NCBI RefSeq assembly: GCF_037325665.1
Contig: NC_090245.1
Location: forward strand, 102,622,554 to 102,686,553
Length of the DNA stretch: 64,000 nucleotides
Direction of reading: 5' to 3'
Source of the DNA: Littorina saxatilis
Taxonomy: Eukaryota; Mollusca; Gastropoda; Littorinimorpha; Littorinidae
Every line of letters starts with the position of its first letter. Position 1 is the first letter of the stretch. The notes beneath the pieces were generated by a model that did no database searches, had not been told where the DNA came from, and worked only from the letters and a program-made list of their open reading frames with translations. The translations under genes were made by a program, and so were the position numbers. Below are positions 10,659 through 21,127 of this stretch, in pieces.

Positions 10659-10975
10659 ACCGGCAAGGTTGGCCTAGTGGTAAGGCGTCCGCCCCGTGAT
10701 CGGGAGGTCGTGGGTTCGAACCCCGGCCGGGTCATACCTAAGACTTTAAAATTGGCAATCTAGTGGCTGCTCCGCCTGGCGTCCGGCATTATGGGGTTAA
10801 TGCTAGGACTGGTTGGTCCGGCGTCAGAATAACTATGTGACTGGGTGAGACATGAAGCCTGTGCTGTGACTTCTGTCTTGTGTGTGGCGCACGTTAAATG
10901 TCAAAGCAGCACCGCCCTGATAATTTTTATGGCCCTTCGTGGTCGACTGGGCGTTGAACAAACAAACAAACAAAC
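10659..10975 (+). mobile_element. SINE, family V (tRNA head), with target duplication
   Basis: A tRNA-like head with box A GGCCTAGTGGTAAGGCG and box B GGTTCGAACCC, a conserved central body (CTGCTCCGCCTGGCGTC), and a tail ending in (CAAA)n. A 9-bp target duplication TGCTTGCTG flanks it (10650-10658 and 10976-10984). Other copies: 16422-16729, 55264-55802, 56912-57219. It is not a tRNA gene: the tRNA homology ends after the T arm and a SINE body follows. Confidence 0.9.
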
Positions 10976-11078
10976 TGCTTGCTGTACTAAGTTGGAATTG
11001 TTTCATGAATTAATTTCTAAAAATGCCCTCCAATTAATTCTATCAAAATTGCCCCACCATGTACAGACAGCACCCATG

Positions 11079-11175
11079 GAGGCTGTTGATTTTTGGTGTG
11101 TGATAAAGTGGAGGGATGGTCTTATTCCATGTAAAAGCCTGCATGGCCAGAACTGAGACGGTGAGCCGAATATTG
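11079..11175 (+). pseudogene. Degraded inverted copy of the exon at 9816-10043
   Basis: GGAGGGATGGTCT, CCATGTAAAAGCCTG and GAGACGGTGAGCCGAA match the minus-strand sequence of the exon at 9816-10043 over about 80 bp with indels. No open frame is preserved. Confidence 0.6.
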
Positions 11176-11925
11176 TTTAAAGGATTAAAGAGTGAGCCTT
11201 TAACTAGTTTTTCTTTTAACGGTCGAGGCATGTAAGGTCCCCCACGACTCAAATCTACAAAGGGTCACTGTTTTTACATCGATCTGTACATGGAGTGCCT
11301 CTCAATGCTGGGCAATTATTTGTCCACGAAAGCACGTTTGTAAGCACCTGAAAGCCTTTTTCGTGGGCACACATTGACATTACAAGATCAGTCTATGGAG
11401 CCGTTTGTAGGCTGCAACACTTGACGGAGTGAGAGGGTGGATGGAGGGGGTGGTGGGGTTGAGGTGTGTGTAGAGGGGGGCGGGGTAATCGACGTTTTTC
11501 TTTTCTTTCTTCTAGGCCCTATTCTCAGTGGGCCCCGTTCTCCAAATTGCCGTGCACCTACTCCTTCTTGCTCGTCCGTCCTCTTTCAAGCCTGCGATTT
11601 CTATCAGTAGACCAACAGCTGATAATAATTATGGGGAACACTGCTGGGTTTGCTGGAGTGTGCAAAAAGGACCAGCACAGTAGGAGCTTTGTCACTGAAG
11701 ATTGCCATCAGGATCGATTCCACAGAGTTTCTAAAACACGGCCAATGAGATCTTTTGTTCCCATCAAAGTCTAACAACGTTACACTTGAGTGCCAGACTT
11801 GAAGTCGGTGTGTCAATGCCGCAGGTGGTGTGACGACAATGTCTGTAACCGGAGACCCAATTAACACATCGATATATATGTATATAGTTTTGGTAACCAT
11901 CTGCAAAAGTGTCGGTGCCTTGTGC
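11176..11925. other. No gene recognised
   Basis: Unique-looking sequence. A G-rich stretch lies at 11425-11480. No exon was identified with confidence. Confidence 0.4.
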
Positions 11926-11929
11926 TGTC

Positions 11930-12156
11930 ACGGTGTGTGTGTGTGTGTATGTGTGTTTGATGTTTGTGTGTGTGTGTCAAGTTTGATGTGTGTGTGTGCG
12001 TGTGTGTGTTTGTGTGACGGTGTGTGTTTGACGGTGTGTAAGTGTGTGTGTTCAGTTTGTGTGTGTGTATGTAAGTGTGAGTGTGTGTGTCACTGTGTGC
12101 ACTGGCAGTGTCGTGAGTGAGTGTGTGAACTACGTGCAGGTGCGTAGTCGAGCCCT

Positions 12157-12190
<34 letters not shown>

Positions 12191-12240
12191 GGCTTGTGAC
12201 GGGTGTGTGTGTGTGAGTCAGTGTATGAATCAGTGTGTGA
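11930..12240. repeat. Interrupted (GT)n microsatellites
   Basis: (GT)n with variants at about 11933-12110 and 12155-12240. Confidence 0.95.
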
Positions 12241-13304
12241 ATGAACGACTTATTTCTCCAAAAGTTGAATAGAAACATCTGTGTCCAAGAAAAACAAGGA
12301 ACTGTTTCAGCTAAGGAAGACTGATAGCAACATCCCGGTCGGCATGTCCAAGAAAAACAATATGGTCGTCTACTAATGCGAAATAAAAACTGTCAGTGTC
12401 CCAGAAAAAAACACATCAGTAGATGTCAACTAATGCAGAATAGAAACAATTGCGTCAAAATGAGTTACGGTCCATACTATACTTCTCCTTCTTCTTCTTC
12501 GTACGACGGTTGTGTCAGACTCGGAATCTGGAGGATGCCATGAACATGGACGTTAGTCCATACTATACAATAATGCAGAATAGAGACCCGGCAAGTCACG
12601 GTGTGTCCCGCCTGAAAGGATAACTACCAATGCAGGGTATTGACTCATTTGAGAAACATCTGTTTCAGTGTTAGTTGCATTATGAACGTGTCATAGCTAT
12701 TCTGTCTTGTTTTGGTAGTTTTGTTGTTTTTGTGTTCTGTACGTATTCTAAACTTGCCCGTCGGTGGGTTTTCTTCTTCTCTCCAATATTCAATCAGTGA
12801 TGGTTATCAGTGTACATTCTGACCAGATCATTATTGTCGGATTATGTAGACCGGGCAGTATCTGTTCTAGTTAGTTAATTACGATGAACATTATGATGAG
12901 TTTTTATTTAAGTCAGTTTGGGGATCATTCGGCGTTTGCTGTTTCTGCGTCCGAGTCGGGCCAGCAGTTCTCGTGTTGTGTGAGTTAAGATATTTGTTCT
13001 GTTAGTTTGTAAGATTTTGACCAAAAGCGGCCCAAACAAAATCTTCTTATCCACATTGCAAAAGATGTGTAGATTGCGAGATAATTTCGACAAAAACATG
13101 TCTCAGGCGTATCGCAAACGGACAATAGTAGCACAATAAACTGCTGGCGTAGGACACAAACCCATAGATACAACCGTTCAGCTAAAAATAGCTTGACCCA
13201 GTTGCCTTCTTCAACCGAACCCACAACATAGCAGCGAAGGAACTCGAGTTGTTTTGACAGTTTTGCTGCTTCACCGATTACACTCAGAAGAGATCATTAG
13301 CAAA
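12241..13304. other. Upstream region of the KCTD-like gene
   Basis: Several short related pieces (TCCAAGAAAAACAA and AATGCAGAATAGAAAC each occur more than once between 12280 and 12590) suggest an old degenerate local repeat. CTTCTTCTTCTTCGTACGAC at about 12488 resembles a LINE or SINE (GAA)n tail in reverse. No promoter motif can be called with confidence. Confidence 0.4.
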
Positions 13305-13349
13305 ATGTCTGCTGGCGTATCTCTTGATGATTCTGCATCTCAGCAACAG
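13305..13349 (+). CDS. KCTD7-like: KCTD7-like, probable first coding exon
   Basis: ATG at 13305 (context CAAAATGTC), 15 codons MSAGVSLDDSASQQQ, then GTAGAA. Spliced to TTTCCAGATG at 16111 it gives SQQQFPDVIELNVGG, positioned like the QEFPEV junction in KCTD7. The alternative is that translation starts at ATG 16102 (MFQFPDV) and this exon is not used. Confidence 0.5.
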
Positions 13350-16300
13350 GTAGAAATGTTTCTCTCATTTTGCGTCGACGTGCTCACAGAGATCTATCTG
13401 TTGCAAGCTACAGTAAGCTTATCTCTGGTGCACAGGTTGGTTGACTGCTCTCTAGTGTGGGAAAACCACAACAGTCCCAGTGTTTACAAACAAGCCGACT
13501 TGATGCACTGTAAAAATCGCAGATTTTGTGTGTTTTACGAAAGCTTTCTTAAAACTGACACCTGTTTTGTCTTTGTTTCGAATGTAGTAGTTATTCGGAT
13601 ATTACTGCGTGTGAAAATAGTGTGGTCTGTGCAACCAAATCGATGCGAATTTAAGTGACCACTCCCCCTTTTCCTCCCGCTGGAAACGTGTGTCACTGTC
13701 ATGGTCAAGATTTGTTTACATACAGCGTTCAGTAAAATTAGGCCATGCGCCCAGTCAGTCATGTTTTTACTTCAATAGGTCAACCTGAAGTCTTGTGGCA
13801 CGCATTGCTAACACTGATCATTTCTTTTTCCTTTGTGTTTGTTTGTGCAAGTTTCGTTTTGTTTGATGTTGTTTGTGTGTTGACGTCATTGTTGTTGTTG
13901 TAACTTTGTTTTTGTTGTGGGTGTGTGGGGAGGGGTGTGTGGGGAGGGGTGTGTGTGAGTGTTTTTTTGCTGCTGTTGTTGACATCAGTAGACATATTTT
14001 TCTTACAGATACAATCGCAAATCAAATAACAGTCAGTGCTTCATTTAATTCTTTATGGCTTCACAAGAATCAGTCTTAATAATAATGATATATATATATA
14101 TCTATGTCCTTTCTTTAATGTGTGACTGCACCACAAGTCTAGATTAGAATCAAGTTTCATAGCTGATTGTCCAGATGTTTACAACTACAAGCTTGAGGAC
14201 ATGCATGTTAACCAGGGCTTTGGAGTAATTGCAAGTTGGGCTGATGGGGTCTATGTCGACCAAAAGAGTGGGATTCCATGTAGGTGAAGTTCCTGTAGAG
14301 GGATTCCCTGTATACAGGGAGTCCCACAGGGTGGAGTTTTTCAATAAAACTTGCAACCCATACTCAAATTTCTAAGAATACAGGAAATCCACCTACAGGG
14401 AATCCCACTCTTTTGGTCGACATAGACCCCATCAGCGCAAGTTGGCGCTGGTTTGCACAGCTAAAAGAGGGGTTGTTCAGTCAGACGCCTGTTTCTTGCA
14501 GGCAAGAATCGCTTGCAGCTAACCTCTTGCTGTGCAAAACAGAGAGTATACGGTTTGATGGCTAGCTATGCAAGAATTAAACACGATTGGTTGGAACCAA
14601 AAAGGTTGTTAATGCACTGGTCAGTGAACAACCATGAAATGATGTACATGTGTAGAGTGGAACTCCCCCTTAGCGACCCCCCTGTTTACGACCACCCCCT
14701 TTTTACGACCGATTTTGCTACCACGGATGCATTCTACTATACATGTATAGCCAATCAGATCAGCAGCTGTGGAGCCGCCACTTTTTCTCACTTAGCGAGG
14801 ATCTGTAAGCCATGCTCGCCTACTCTCTAAAGTTTCTTGCAGGGAGAATTGCCCTAGAGGCGCTACTTCCTTGCCCCACTCGCTTAAATCACTGTCAGTC
14901 ACCAAATGTATCATTTATAAATGGGGGACAGAGCAAGTGGCATATATATCAACATCTATGCAAATATGCCTCCCGGAGAGATCCTTAGTAAATCACACAC
15001 ACACACAAAAACATAAACTATAGACATTTAAAGAGTGCGCTAACTTTTCCAGAGAGCGTAATTTTCCGCCCTTTTCCAAAGCGAGGCTGTGCCCCTTCTT
15101 TTGATTTGAGAAGATTCTTCTCTTCCTCCGTGTTAGTGACATGTAGCTTATCTTCTCCATATTACCAAATTATGCTTGACCTTAAATGTCCCGCGGCTAA
15201 AACAGGGATCGCGCTAGCTTTTTAAAAAACGCGTAAGTCATACGCAACGAAACAAAAAAAACGCGTCACGGACCAATATTTTTGCGTACTACGAAAACAC
15301 GTACAGACACAAACAAAACACGCACGAAAGACTTAAAGACACTCCTTACCTAAATACGGCGAGTTTTCCTGTCGAACTCCGCGCACGCCTGTCGAATAAC
15401 ACCCCTGCTGTCTCCAACCTTCGGGCCTTGCGAGTTTGTTTCCCGCTCTAATACGACTAGACACACTTTCCGCCTTTTGGAAGCGCGAGATGGGAGAGCA
15501 GCTAATGTCTGTTTCATTATCCGACAAGACATTATCTGGTAATACCCTCGTTACGTTCGTTTGCGATACTTCGATGCAAAAAGAAACGGGCTTTAGTTTT
15601 GACACGCAGATTTCATGTGTGTCGTCACTTCTCGAGCCCTATAGTCAGTTTCAGGATCGGGTGATTATTAAGTCAGAGCAAAAGCGCTGCGTGAAGACAA
15701 GAAAAAGTTACAATATTTTTGCATATGGCTTACGCGGCGCGGCGAAAAAAAACGCGTCAGCGACTTTTAAAATGCGTCAAATACGCAAAAATCGTGCGTA
15801 AACGCGATCCCTGTAAAAGCAGAAGTGTTTTTTTCGGACAGATTTCATGCGCCTGTGCCACAGTGAGTCTGGCCTCTTCTTTCGACTTGAGAAGATTCTT
15901 CTCAGCCGCCATGTTAGTGGCATGTAGCTTATCGTCTCTACAATACCAAACAATGATCATGCTAGACCCTAAAATTTCCCGCGGCTAAAGCAGAAGGTTT
16001 TTTTTCTGACATATTTCAAGCTGGACAAAGCAGCATTTGGAAGTCGACTGACTGTCCTACTCGTTTGCATGTAGCAGACGACATCAACATTCACATTACA
16101 CATGTTCCAGTTTCCAGATGTGATTGAACTCAACGTGGGCGGGCGACTCTTTCAAACGACCTTGATGACCTTGACCAAGGACCCCAACACAATGCTCGGT
16201 GCCATGTTCAGTGGCAAACATCGGCAGCCTCAAGACAAAGACGGACAATACTTTATCGACGACGATGGGGACACGTTCGCCTACATCCTACGCTACCTGC

Positions 16301-19300
16301 GACATGGACAGTTTCCGCCCACAAGCAAGGTGGAAGAGGTGCATGGGTCAGCGGTGTATTTTGGTCTGCAGGACCTGGTCGAAGAACTGGAGCTCTTGCC
16401 ACAGATACTTATTCCAAAGGTTTGTTTGTTTGTTTGTTTGCTTAACGCCCACCCGACCACGAAGGGCCATATCAGGGCGGTGCTGCTTTGACATATAACG
16501 TGCGCCACACACAAGACAGAAGTCGCAGCACAGGCTTCATGTCTCACCCAGTCACATTATTCTGACACCGGACCAACCAGTCCTAGCACTCACCCCATAA
16601 TGCCAGTCGCCAGGCGGAGCAGCCACTAGATTGCCAATTTTAAAGTCTTAGGTATGACCCGGCTGGGGTTCGAACCCACGACCTCCCGATCACGGGACGG
16701 ACGCCTTACCACTAGGCCAACCGTGCCGGTTATTCCAAAGGTATGAACAATGATTAGAAAGCAAGTACAGTGGGACCCCCGTAAGACCCCTCAATTTAAG
16801 ACCTCCCCCTTTTAAGACCTTACTTTTTCAGACTTTCTGTTTATAACCTGTGTAAATTTATCCCCTTCTTCTTCTTCTTCTGCGTTCGTGGGCTGAAACT
16901 CCCATGTACACTCGTGGTTTTTTTTTGCACGAGTGGAATTTTACGTGTATGACCGTTTTTTACCCCGCCATTTAGGCAGCCATACTCCGTTTTTGGAGGA
17001 AGCATGCTGGGTATTTTCGTGTTTCTATAACCCACCGAACTCTGACATGGATTACAGGATCTTTTTCGTGCGCACTTGGTCTTGTGCTTGCGTGTACACA
17101 CAGGGGGTGTTCGGACACCGAGGAGAGTCTGCACACAAAGTTGACTCTGAGAAATAAATCTCTCGCCGAACGTGGGGACGAACTCACGCTGACAGCGGCC
17201 AACTGGATACAAATCCAGCGCGCTACCGACTGAGCTACATCCCCGCCTAAATGTACCCCCAATTTCAGACTTTCTCCTTTTCAAGACCTGGTTCTCTCAG
17301 ACTTTTGGAGGTCTTAAATTAAAGGGGGGTAATCCACTGTACATGCTCAAGAGTTTAGAGACTCATTTCTGTAGGTATAACCAGGGAAAGATCTGCCTGT
17401 CCTTGGTATGTACATGGTACTCGCAGTGGAACCTCCCATTTAAGACCTCAACAAATCTGAGAAAATCAGGCCTTAAAAGGAGGGAGTCTTACAATGGAGG
17501 TAAATTTACAGAGGTTATGAACATTAAATGTGAAAAAGCAAGGTCTTAAAATTAATGGAGTTTACTTTTACTTTATTTGAGAAACAGAATCCGTTAGTCG
17601 CCTCTTACGACATGCTGGGGAGCATCGGGTAAATTCTTCCCCCTGACCCGCGGGGGGTAATCAGGCCTTAAATGGAGGAAGTCTTATATTGGGGGGTCTT
17701 AAAAGGGGGGTTCCACTGTATTACAATGTAAATGTACTAACCTAATAACCTACATGTACTGACCTAAGGGACTGTATCGGTTGAAGGGATGTTAAAAGAA
17801 CAACCAACTAACCCACAGGACAAGTGGGCCAACCAGTTGAATGCACTGTCATGTTTCAGACAAAAAAGATTATAAGCGCAAATAGACGACTGGTACTGTG
17901 GTAGTTTCAATGAGCGCTTCTGGGGTGATAACGCGAGACAACTCCTGTGATCTTGCCGTGAGGTGGCACCAGTTACCAGCCGAAAGACAGAAGGGGCATA
18001 ACCTCACCAGAACCGACCATTGTCTGTTTACCGTATAAAATGCACGACTTACACACAAACTGGTACCAAACCGATATGCTATTTGGGACCAATGCAAGTT
18101 TTTTTTCCTTTCTCGTGTGATCTTGCCGCGAGGTGGCGCCAGTTACCAGCCAAAAGAAAGAGGGGGCATAACCTCACCAGAACCGCCCATTACATGTACT
18201 ATTTTTCTGATACCAAAGACCGTTAAAAAAAAAATCAGAAAATGTGTAACTTTGATATATTTTGTACAATTATAAGGCCCCTCTAATAAGAAGACACCTC
18301 TCAGTGAAGAGATACCACTGTACATACTATTGTCATATTTTATCCTATAACTTCATGGGGCTGGGAAATAGCTCAGTTGGTAGCAGTGCTGGCTTCATAG
18401 CCATTTTTTGCTATCCGCGTGGGTATGATCCCCACGTTCTCCAAGGGATTTATTTCCCAGTCAACTTTGTGCAGACTCTCCTCGGTGTCGTAACACCCTT
18501 GTGTGCATGCATGCGCACAATAAAGAACCCAAGTTCACAGCGAAAGTCTCAGGGCATGGAAACATAAATGTACATACATGCAGAAAAAAAAATAAGAAAA
18601 AAATGTGTAGCGCTATACTGTATGGCAGCTCGCTTTCCCCAGAGAGAAAGTGACCCCAAGTTCCATGAGGGTAACCTCACAGGAATATACGGTGGAACCC
18701 CCCTTTTAAGACCCCCAATTTTAAGACTTTTTTCCTTTTTAAGACTTTTCTTTTTCAGATTTTTGGAGGTCTTAAATATAAGTTAAAAGAAGGGTTGCAG
18801 TGCACTGTATAAAATCTTATCCATATCCTTTATGTCTGCCACTATGTCTGCCACAGGTGCGATCAGGCTTCCTCTCTCACTACAATTCCATCAACACCAC
18901 CATCAAGCAGATTCTGGAGACAGCGGTCAAGCTCAGCTACACCCAACCCCTGTCGCCAAGGGTAGCCGTCATCATGTGCGTCAGAAACACGGCAAACGCA
19001 GTGTACAAAGAACGGGCTCCAAGCCACCACTGTGCTTTTTCTGGCTGGCCCGAGACGAGTAGCGTACACAGTGGAAAGTGGGACAAACGGAAAGCCGACT
19101 TACTCGTGGGACCGTTATCTTTGACGTCGATTAGCGAAAAACTGTACGTTGACGGTTTAGTGAAAGAGATGGTGAGTAGAGGCTACACTGTAGGCAGAGA
19201 GGGCATTGGAAACTGTAACACGGGTTTTGAGACGCAAGGAGCCAAGACGGTGAAAGGTGCGGGATGTGGAGGCGAACTGTATCGTATCTTGTTGACATGG

Positions 19301-19321
19301 CAGTTAGCTTTGAGTATTTGA
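13305..19321 (+). CDS. KCTD7-like: KCTD7/KCTD14-like BTB domain protein
   Basis: Exons 13305-13349, 16111-16419 and 18857-19321 join in phase 0. The BTB/POZ (T1) domain is encoded by exon 2: FPDVIELNVGG, FQTTLMTLTKD, AMFSGKH, QYFIDDDGDTFAYILRYLR and a GLQDLVEELE helix. It matches KCTD7 (FPEVVPLNIGG, AMFSGRH, YFIDRDG) as I recall it. Exon 3 continues VRSGFLSHYNS, parallel to KVRQAFLGLMP in KCTD7, and ends with a short beta-rich C-terminus (CGGELYRILLTWQ) like the KCTD7/14 tail. Predicted length is 272 aa with exon 1 or 260 aa from the ATG at 16102; KCTD7 has 289 and KCTD14 255. KCTD7 is a cytosolic adaptor linked to Cullin-3 ubiquitin ligases and neuronal excitability. A SINE has duplicated the exon-2 splice donor. 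Confidence 0.85.
13350..14230. other. Intron sequence, little structure
   Basis: First part of the first KCTD-like intron. It contains G/T-rich runs at 13860-13970, a short TA run near 14090 and nothing else recognised. Confidence 0.5.
14231..14447. mobile_element. Foldback MITE, arms about 60 bp
   Basis: The left arm (14231-14295) and right arm (14383-14447) are inverted copies sharing CTGATGGGGTCTATGTCGAC and CAAAAGAGTGGGATTCC. The loop is about 85 bp with no coding capacity. Confidence 0.8.
14448..15085. other. Intron sequence with a small MITE-like piece
   Basis: AGTGGAACTCCCCCTTAGCG at about 14657 resembles the terminus of the CAGTGGAAC-type MITE family seen elsewhere. The rest is unassigned. 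Confidence 0.45.
15086..15992 (+). repeat. Tandem duplication, about 120-160 bp unit
   Basis: A unit with GAGAAGATTCTTCTC, GACATGTAGCTTATC and CCCGCGGCTAAA occurs at 15086-15202 (resuming after 15813) and again at about 15862-15992. The first unit is split by the element at 15203-15813; the second acts as its empty-site relative. Confidence 0.85.
15203..15813. mobile_element. 611-bp DNA element with CAGGGATCGCG ends
   Basis: The termini CAGGGATCGCG and CGCGATCCCTG are inverted. Direct repeat TAAAA occurs at 15198-15202 and 15814-15818. The neighbouring tandem unit reads GGCTAAAGCAG with no insertion, which confirms the borders. Subterminal AACGCGTAAGTCATACGC-type sequence is repeated in inverted form near both ends. 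There is no transposase, so it is non-autonomous. The superfamily is uncertain. Confidence 0.8.
16111..16419 (+). CDS. KCTD7-like: KCTD7-like, BTB exon
   Basis: Acceptor ATGTTCCAG, 103 codons, ends AAG in phase 0. The donor is GTTTGT at 16420, generated at the SINE junction; the ancestral donor GTATGA survives at 16741 after the second copy of the target duplication. Confidence 0.85.
16422..16729 (-). mobile_element. SINE, family V, inserted on a splice donor
   Basis: A minus-strand copy with tail (GTTT)n at the left and tRNA-like head (boxes GGTTCGAACCC in reverse) at the right. A 13-bp target duplication TTATTCCAAAGGT lies at 16409-16421 and 16730-16742. The target spanned the exon-intron border of the KCTD-like BTB exon. 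Confidence 0.92.
16766..17341. mobile_element. CAGTGGAAC-type MITE (TA-flanked), split by a SINE
   Basis: It starts TACAGTGGGACCCCCGTAAG and ends TAATCCACTGTA, with internal TTTAAGACCT and CAGACTTTCTG modules. TA dinucleotides flank it, as for Tc1/mariner-type MITEs. A family C SINE (16862-17247) is inserted within it. Confidence 0.75.
16862..17247 (-). mobile_element. SINE, family C (tRNA head)
   Basis: On the minus strand: GGGGATGTAGCTCAGTCGGT (box A) and GAGTTCGTCCCC (box B region), then a body with CAGACTCTCCTCGGTGTC, ending in (GAA)n. An imperfect target duplication (TAAATTTATCCCC / TAAATGTACCCCC) flanks it. Relatives: 18358-18570, 26625-27055, 28820-29165. Confidence 0.88.
17420..17720. 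mobile_element. CAGTGGAAC-type MITE with SINE fragment
   Basis: Ends CAGTGGAACCTCCC and GGGGTTCCACTGTA are inverted. The interior has TTAAGACCT and GTCTTAAA modules. A family R SINE head fragment (17562-17657) interrupts it. Confidence 0.75.
17562..17657 (-). mobile_element. SINE family R, head fragment
   Basis: It matches the head of the family R SINE (CAGAATCCGTTAGTCGCC, CATGCTGGGGAGCATCGG) and lacks the body and tail. Confidence 0.8.
17928..18200 (+). repeat. Direct repeat, about 90-bp units
   Basis: TGTGATCTTGCCGTGAGGTG through CCTCACCAGAACCG occurs at about 17946-18020 and 18117-18188. Confidence 0.85.
18358..18570 (+). mobile_element. SINE, family C variant
   Basis: GGGAAATAGCTCAGTTGGTA (box A) and GGGTATGATCCCCACG (box B region), then GCAGACTCTCCTCGGTGTC as in other family C copies. 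The anticodon arm differs. Intronic in the KCTD-like gene. Confidence 0.8.
18691..18810. mobile_element. CAGTGGAAC-type MITE fragment
   Basis: GTGGAACCCCCCTTTTAAG at the left, AGGTCTTAAATA and GTGCACTGTA at the right; close to the acceptor of the last KCTD-like exon. Confidence 0.7.
18857..19321 (+). CDS. KCTD7-like: KCTD7-like, terminal exon
   Basis: Acceptor GCCACAG, phase 0, 154 codons plus TGA at 19319-19321. A MITE fragment ends about 45 bp upstream of the acceptor. No poly(A) signal was identified close to the stop. Confidence 0.85.
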   Translation: MRSGFLSHYNSINTTIKQILETAVKLSYTQPLSPRVAVIMCVRNTANAVYKERAPSHHCAFSGWPETSSVHSGKWDKRKADLLVGPLSLTSISEKLYVDGLVKEMVSRGYTVGREGIGNCNTGFETQGAKTVKGAGCGGELYRILLTWQLALSI

Positions 19322-19637
19322 TCGTCAGTGGTGTTACTGTGACAGACAGACTATTGCGTCACCCTTCACAGCAGGCTCTGCAGTTGTCGGCCGTTGAATA
19401 GCGCGAGCTATTTATAGCTCGACGTTTCTTGTACGTCGCTGACACCTGTGGTTTGTAGAGTTCTGTTTGTGATACGGTCTGGCTGCTGCTGTCTCCTTGT
19501 ATGTTCTTGGGAACCTTTGTGTACCCACAACAGTTTTTATAGGGCTTAGAAATTAGCTCCAAAAATTCTCAACCCTGTTTGACTGGGTTCGCCTCCAATA
19601 GTCCAAAGGTGATTGTTGTTTCGGCACTGGGTTATAC
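19322..19637. other. Probable 3' UTR of the KCTD-like gene
   Basis: Follows the stop codon directly. No other feature is recognised. Confidence 0.4.
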
Positions 19638-20528
19638 AAGGGCGGATCCAGCATCTTAAGGAAAGGGGGGCACACCCAAATTTTTTTGCACAAACTTGAA
19701 GGCGCGAAGCATCTTCAATTCTCAGGTGGGGCGGTAGATGCTGGTGTTGTCGCTCTGATGCACGGGGTCAGTGTTCTGTATTGTTCCAGTATTGTTGATT
19801 TTGTTTTGCATGATTATATACTCTTATTCTACTCTCTTAGACAATATGTGAAAACCGGCAAGGTGCTGACTTTTGTTTGTGCATTGTTGATGGTGAATGC
19901 ATGTTAATTTATTTTTAATATACTTTCTTATGTGATAACCAATGTGCTGTATTTTCTCAGTTTTGCTGATGTTATACGCTTGGTACATATATTTACTCAT
20001 TTTCCTTAAATAACATGTGATAACATTACTTCATAGCTACTGCTAAGCACATGATTTTACCTATGGCACAACACAAATCTCTAGCCTTCCTCTCTGAGAT
20101 GCGTTTGAAGACAGACTGTTAAAAGAGAATAAATGTATGTACATAATTATGATAGAATAATGATGCATGAATTGAGGAAATGTATAAGAACACAAGAATG
20201 TATGAATGACAAAGAACAAATGTTTATTTTTGAATGTTTTATGTATGTTTTATTACGGACACAAAAGCTCAGCAATGCAATTTCTCTTTTAGAGATTAAT
20301 AAAGTTTATTGTATTGTATTGTATTGTAATTGAGGGCGCGAAGCGCTTCAACATGCTAGGGGGGTCCGTGGGCATGCCCCCCCCCAGGAATTGTTTTTTT
20401 CAAGGAAGCAAAATGCTGCAATCTAAGGCCACCTGAGCTCAGAAACTCACTTAATCATCTCTCTCTCTCTTTTTTTTTCCTGTAGGGGGGCTCTGCCCCC
20501 CCCCCCCCCCCCTTTAAATCCGCCACTG
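19638..20528. mobile_element. Element with GGGCGGATCC ends, carrying a LINE 3' tail
   Basis: The left end AGGGCGGATCCAG and right end TTTAAATCCGCCACTG are inverted; GCGCGAAGC occurs near both. Between about 19720 and 20334 lies AT-rich sequence ending AATAAAGTTTATTG(TATTG)n, which looks like a LINE 3' UTR inserted into the element. Confidence 0.55.
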
Positions 20529-20758
20529 TTATATTAATATATATATTACAATGAGTCTGCCAGTTAAAGAACCAGTCCCCAAGTTGCCCTAACAGAAATG
20601 GAAGGTCCTTGTACTGATGCAAGAATAGTTATTCTAATATAGTAATAACTAGCATCAGAAGGTCAGTTGTATAACGATACATGTAGAACGAGAAGAACTA
20701 TTGATGTAAAAAGAACCGGGTGTAAGTGGAACAATATACCCTCCACACTTATGGTTTT

Positions 20759-21127
20759 CAGACCTGGGAACCCTTGTTTTGCACTTGGAGTATTCTCAAA
20801 CAAACTTGGTGTATTTTCAGAAAAATGAGCGTACTCCACACAGCATTATGTTGAACATCTGTGATCCAAACATGTTTCACACGCGTCCGTTGCATGCACC
20901 GTTAATTAAGTTTACCAATACATTTAAAACAAATGCTTCTTTCAATGTTTACTGACACAAACTGTAATCATGTGTCAAAATACTGGAAAGGCTTTGGGAT
21001 GAGCTTATAAGGAAAAGTTGTCCAGGCATTTTTCTCGTCGTATTTGTTTTACACTGACCGTACTGCTCGTATTCTAGACAATCATGCGTACAAAATACGG
21101 CGAAATCGTATGGGTTCCCAGGTCTGT
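20759..21127. mobile_element. MITE with CAGACCTGGGAACCC ends
   Basis: CAGACCTGGGAACCC at the left and GGGTTCCCAGGTCTG at the right are a perfect inverted pair. The subterminal TGCGTACAAAATACGGCG is shared with the element at 31802-32278. Probably hAT-like by terminal sequence; this is inference. Confidence 0.8.

Noticed and set aside
10659-10735. Possible tRNA gene
   Set aside because: The tRNA-like head continues into a conserved SINE body with a target duplication; the same holds for the heads at 16660-16729, 17170-17247, 29090-29165, 55731-55802 and 57150-57219.
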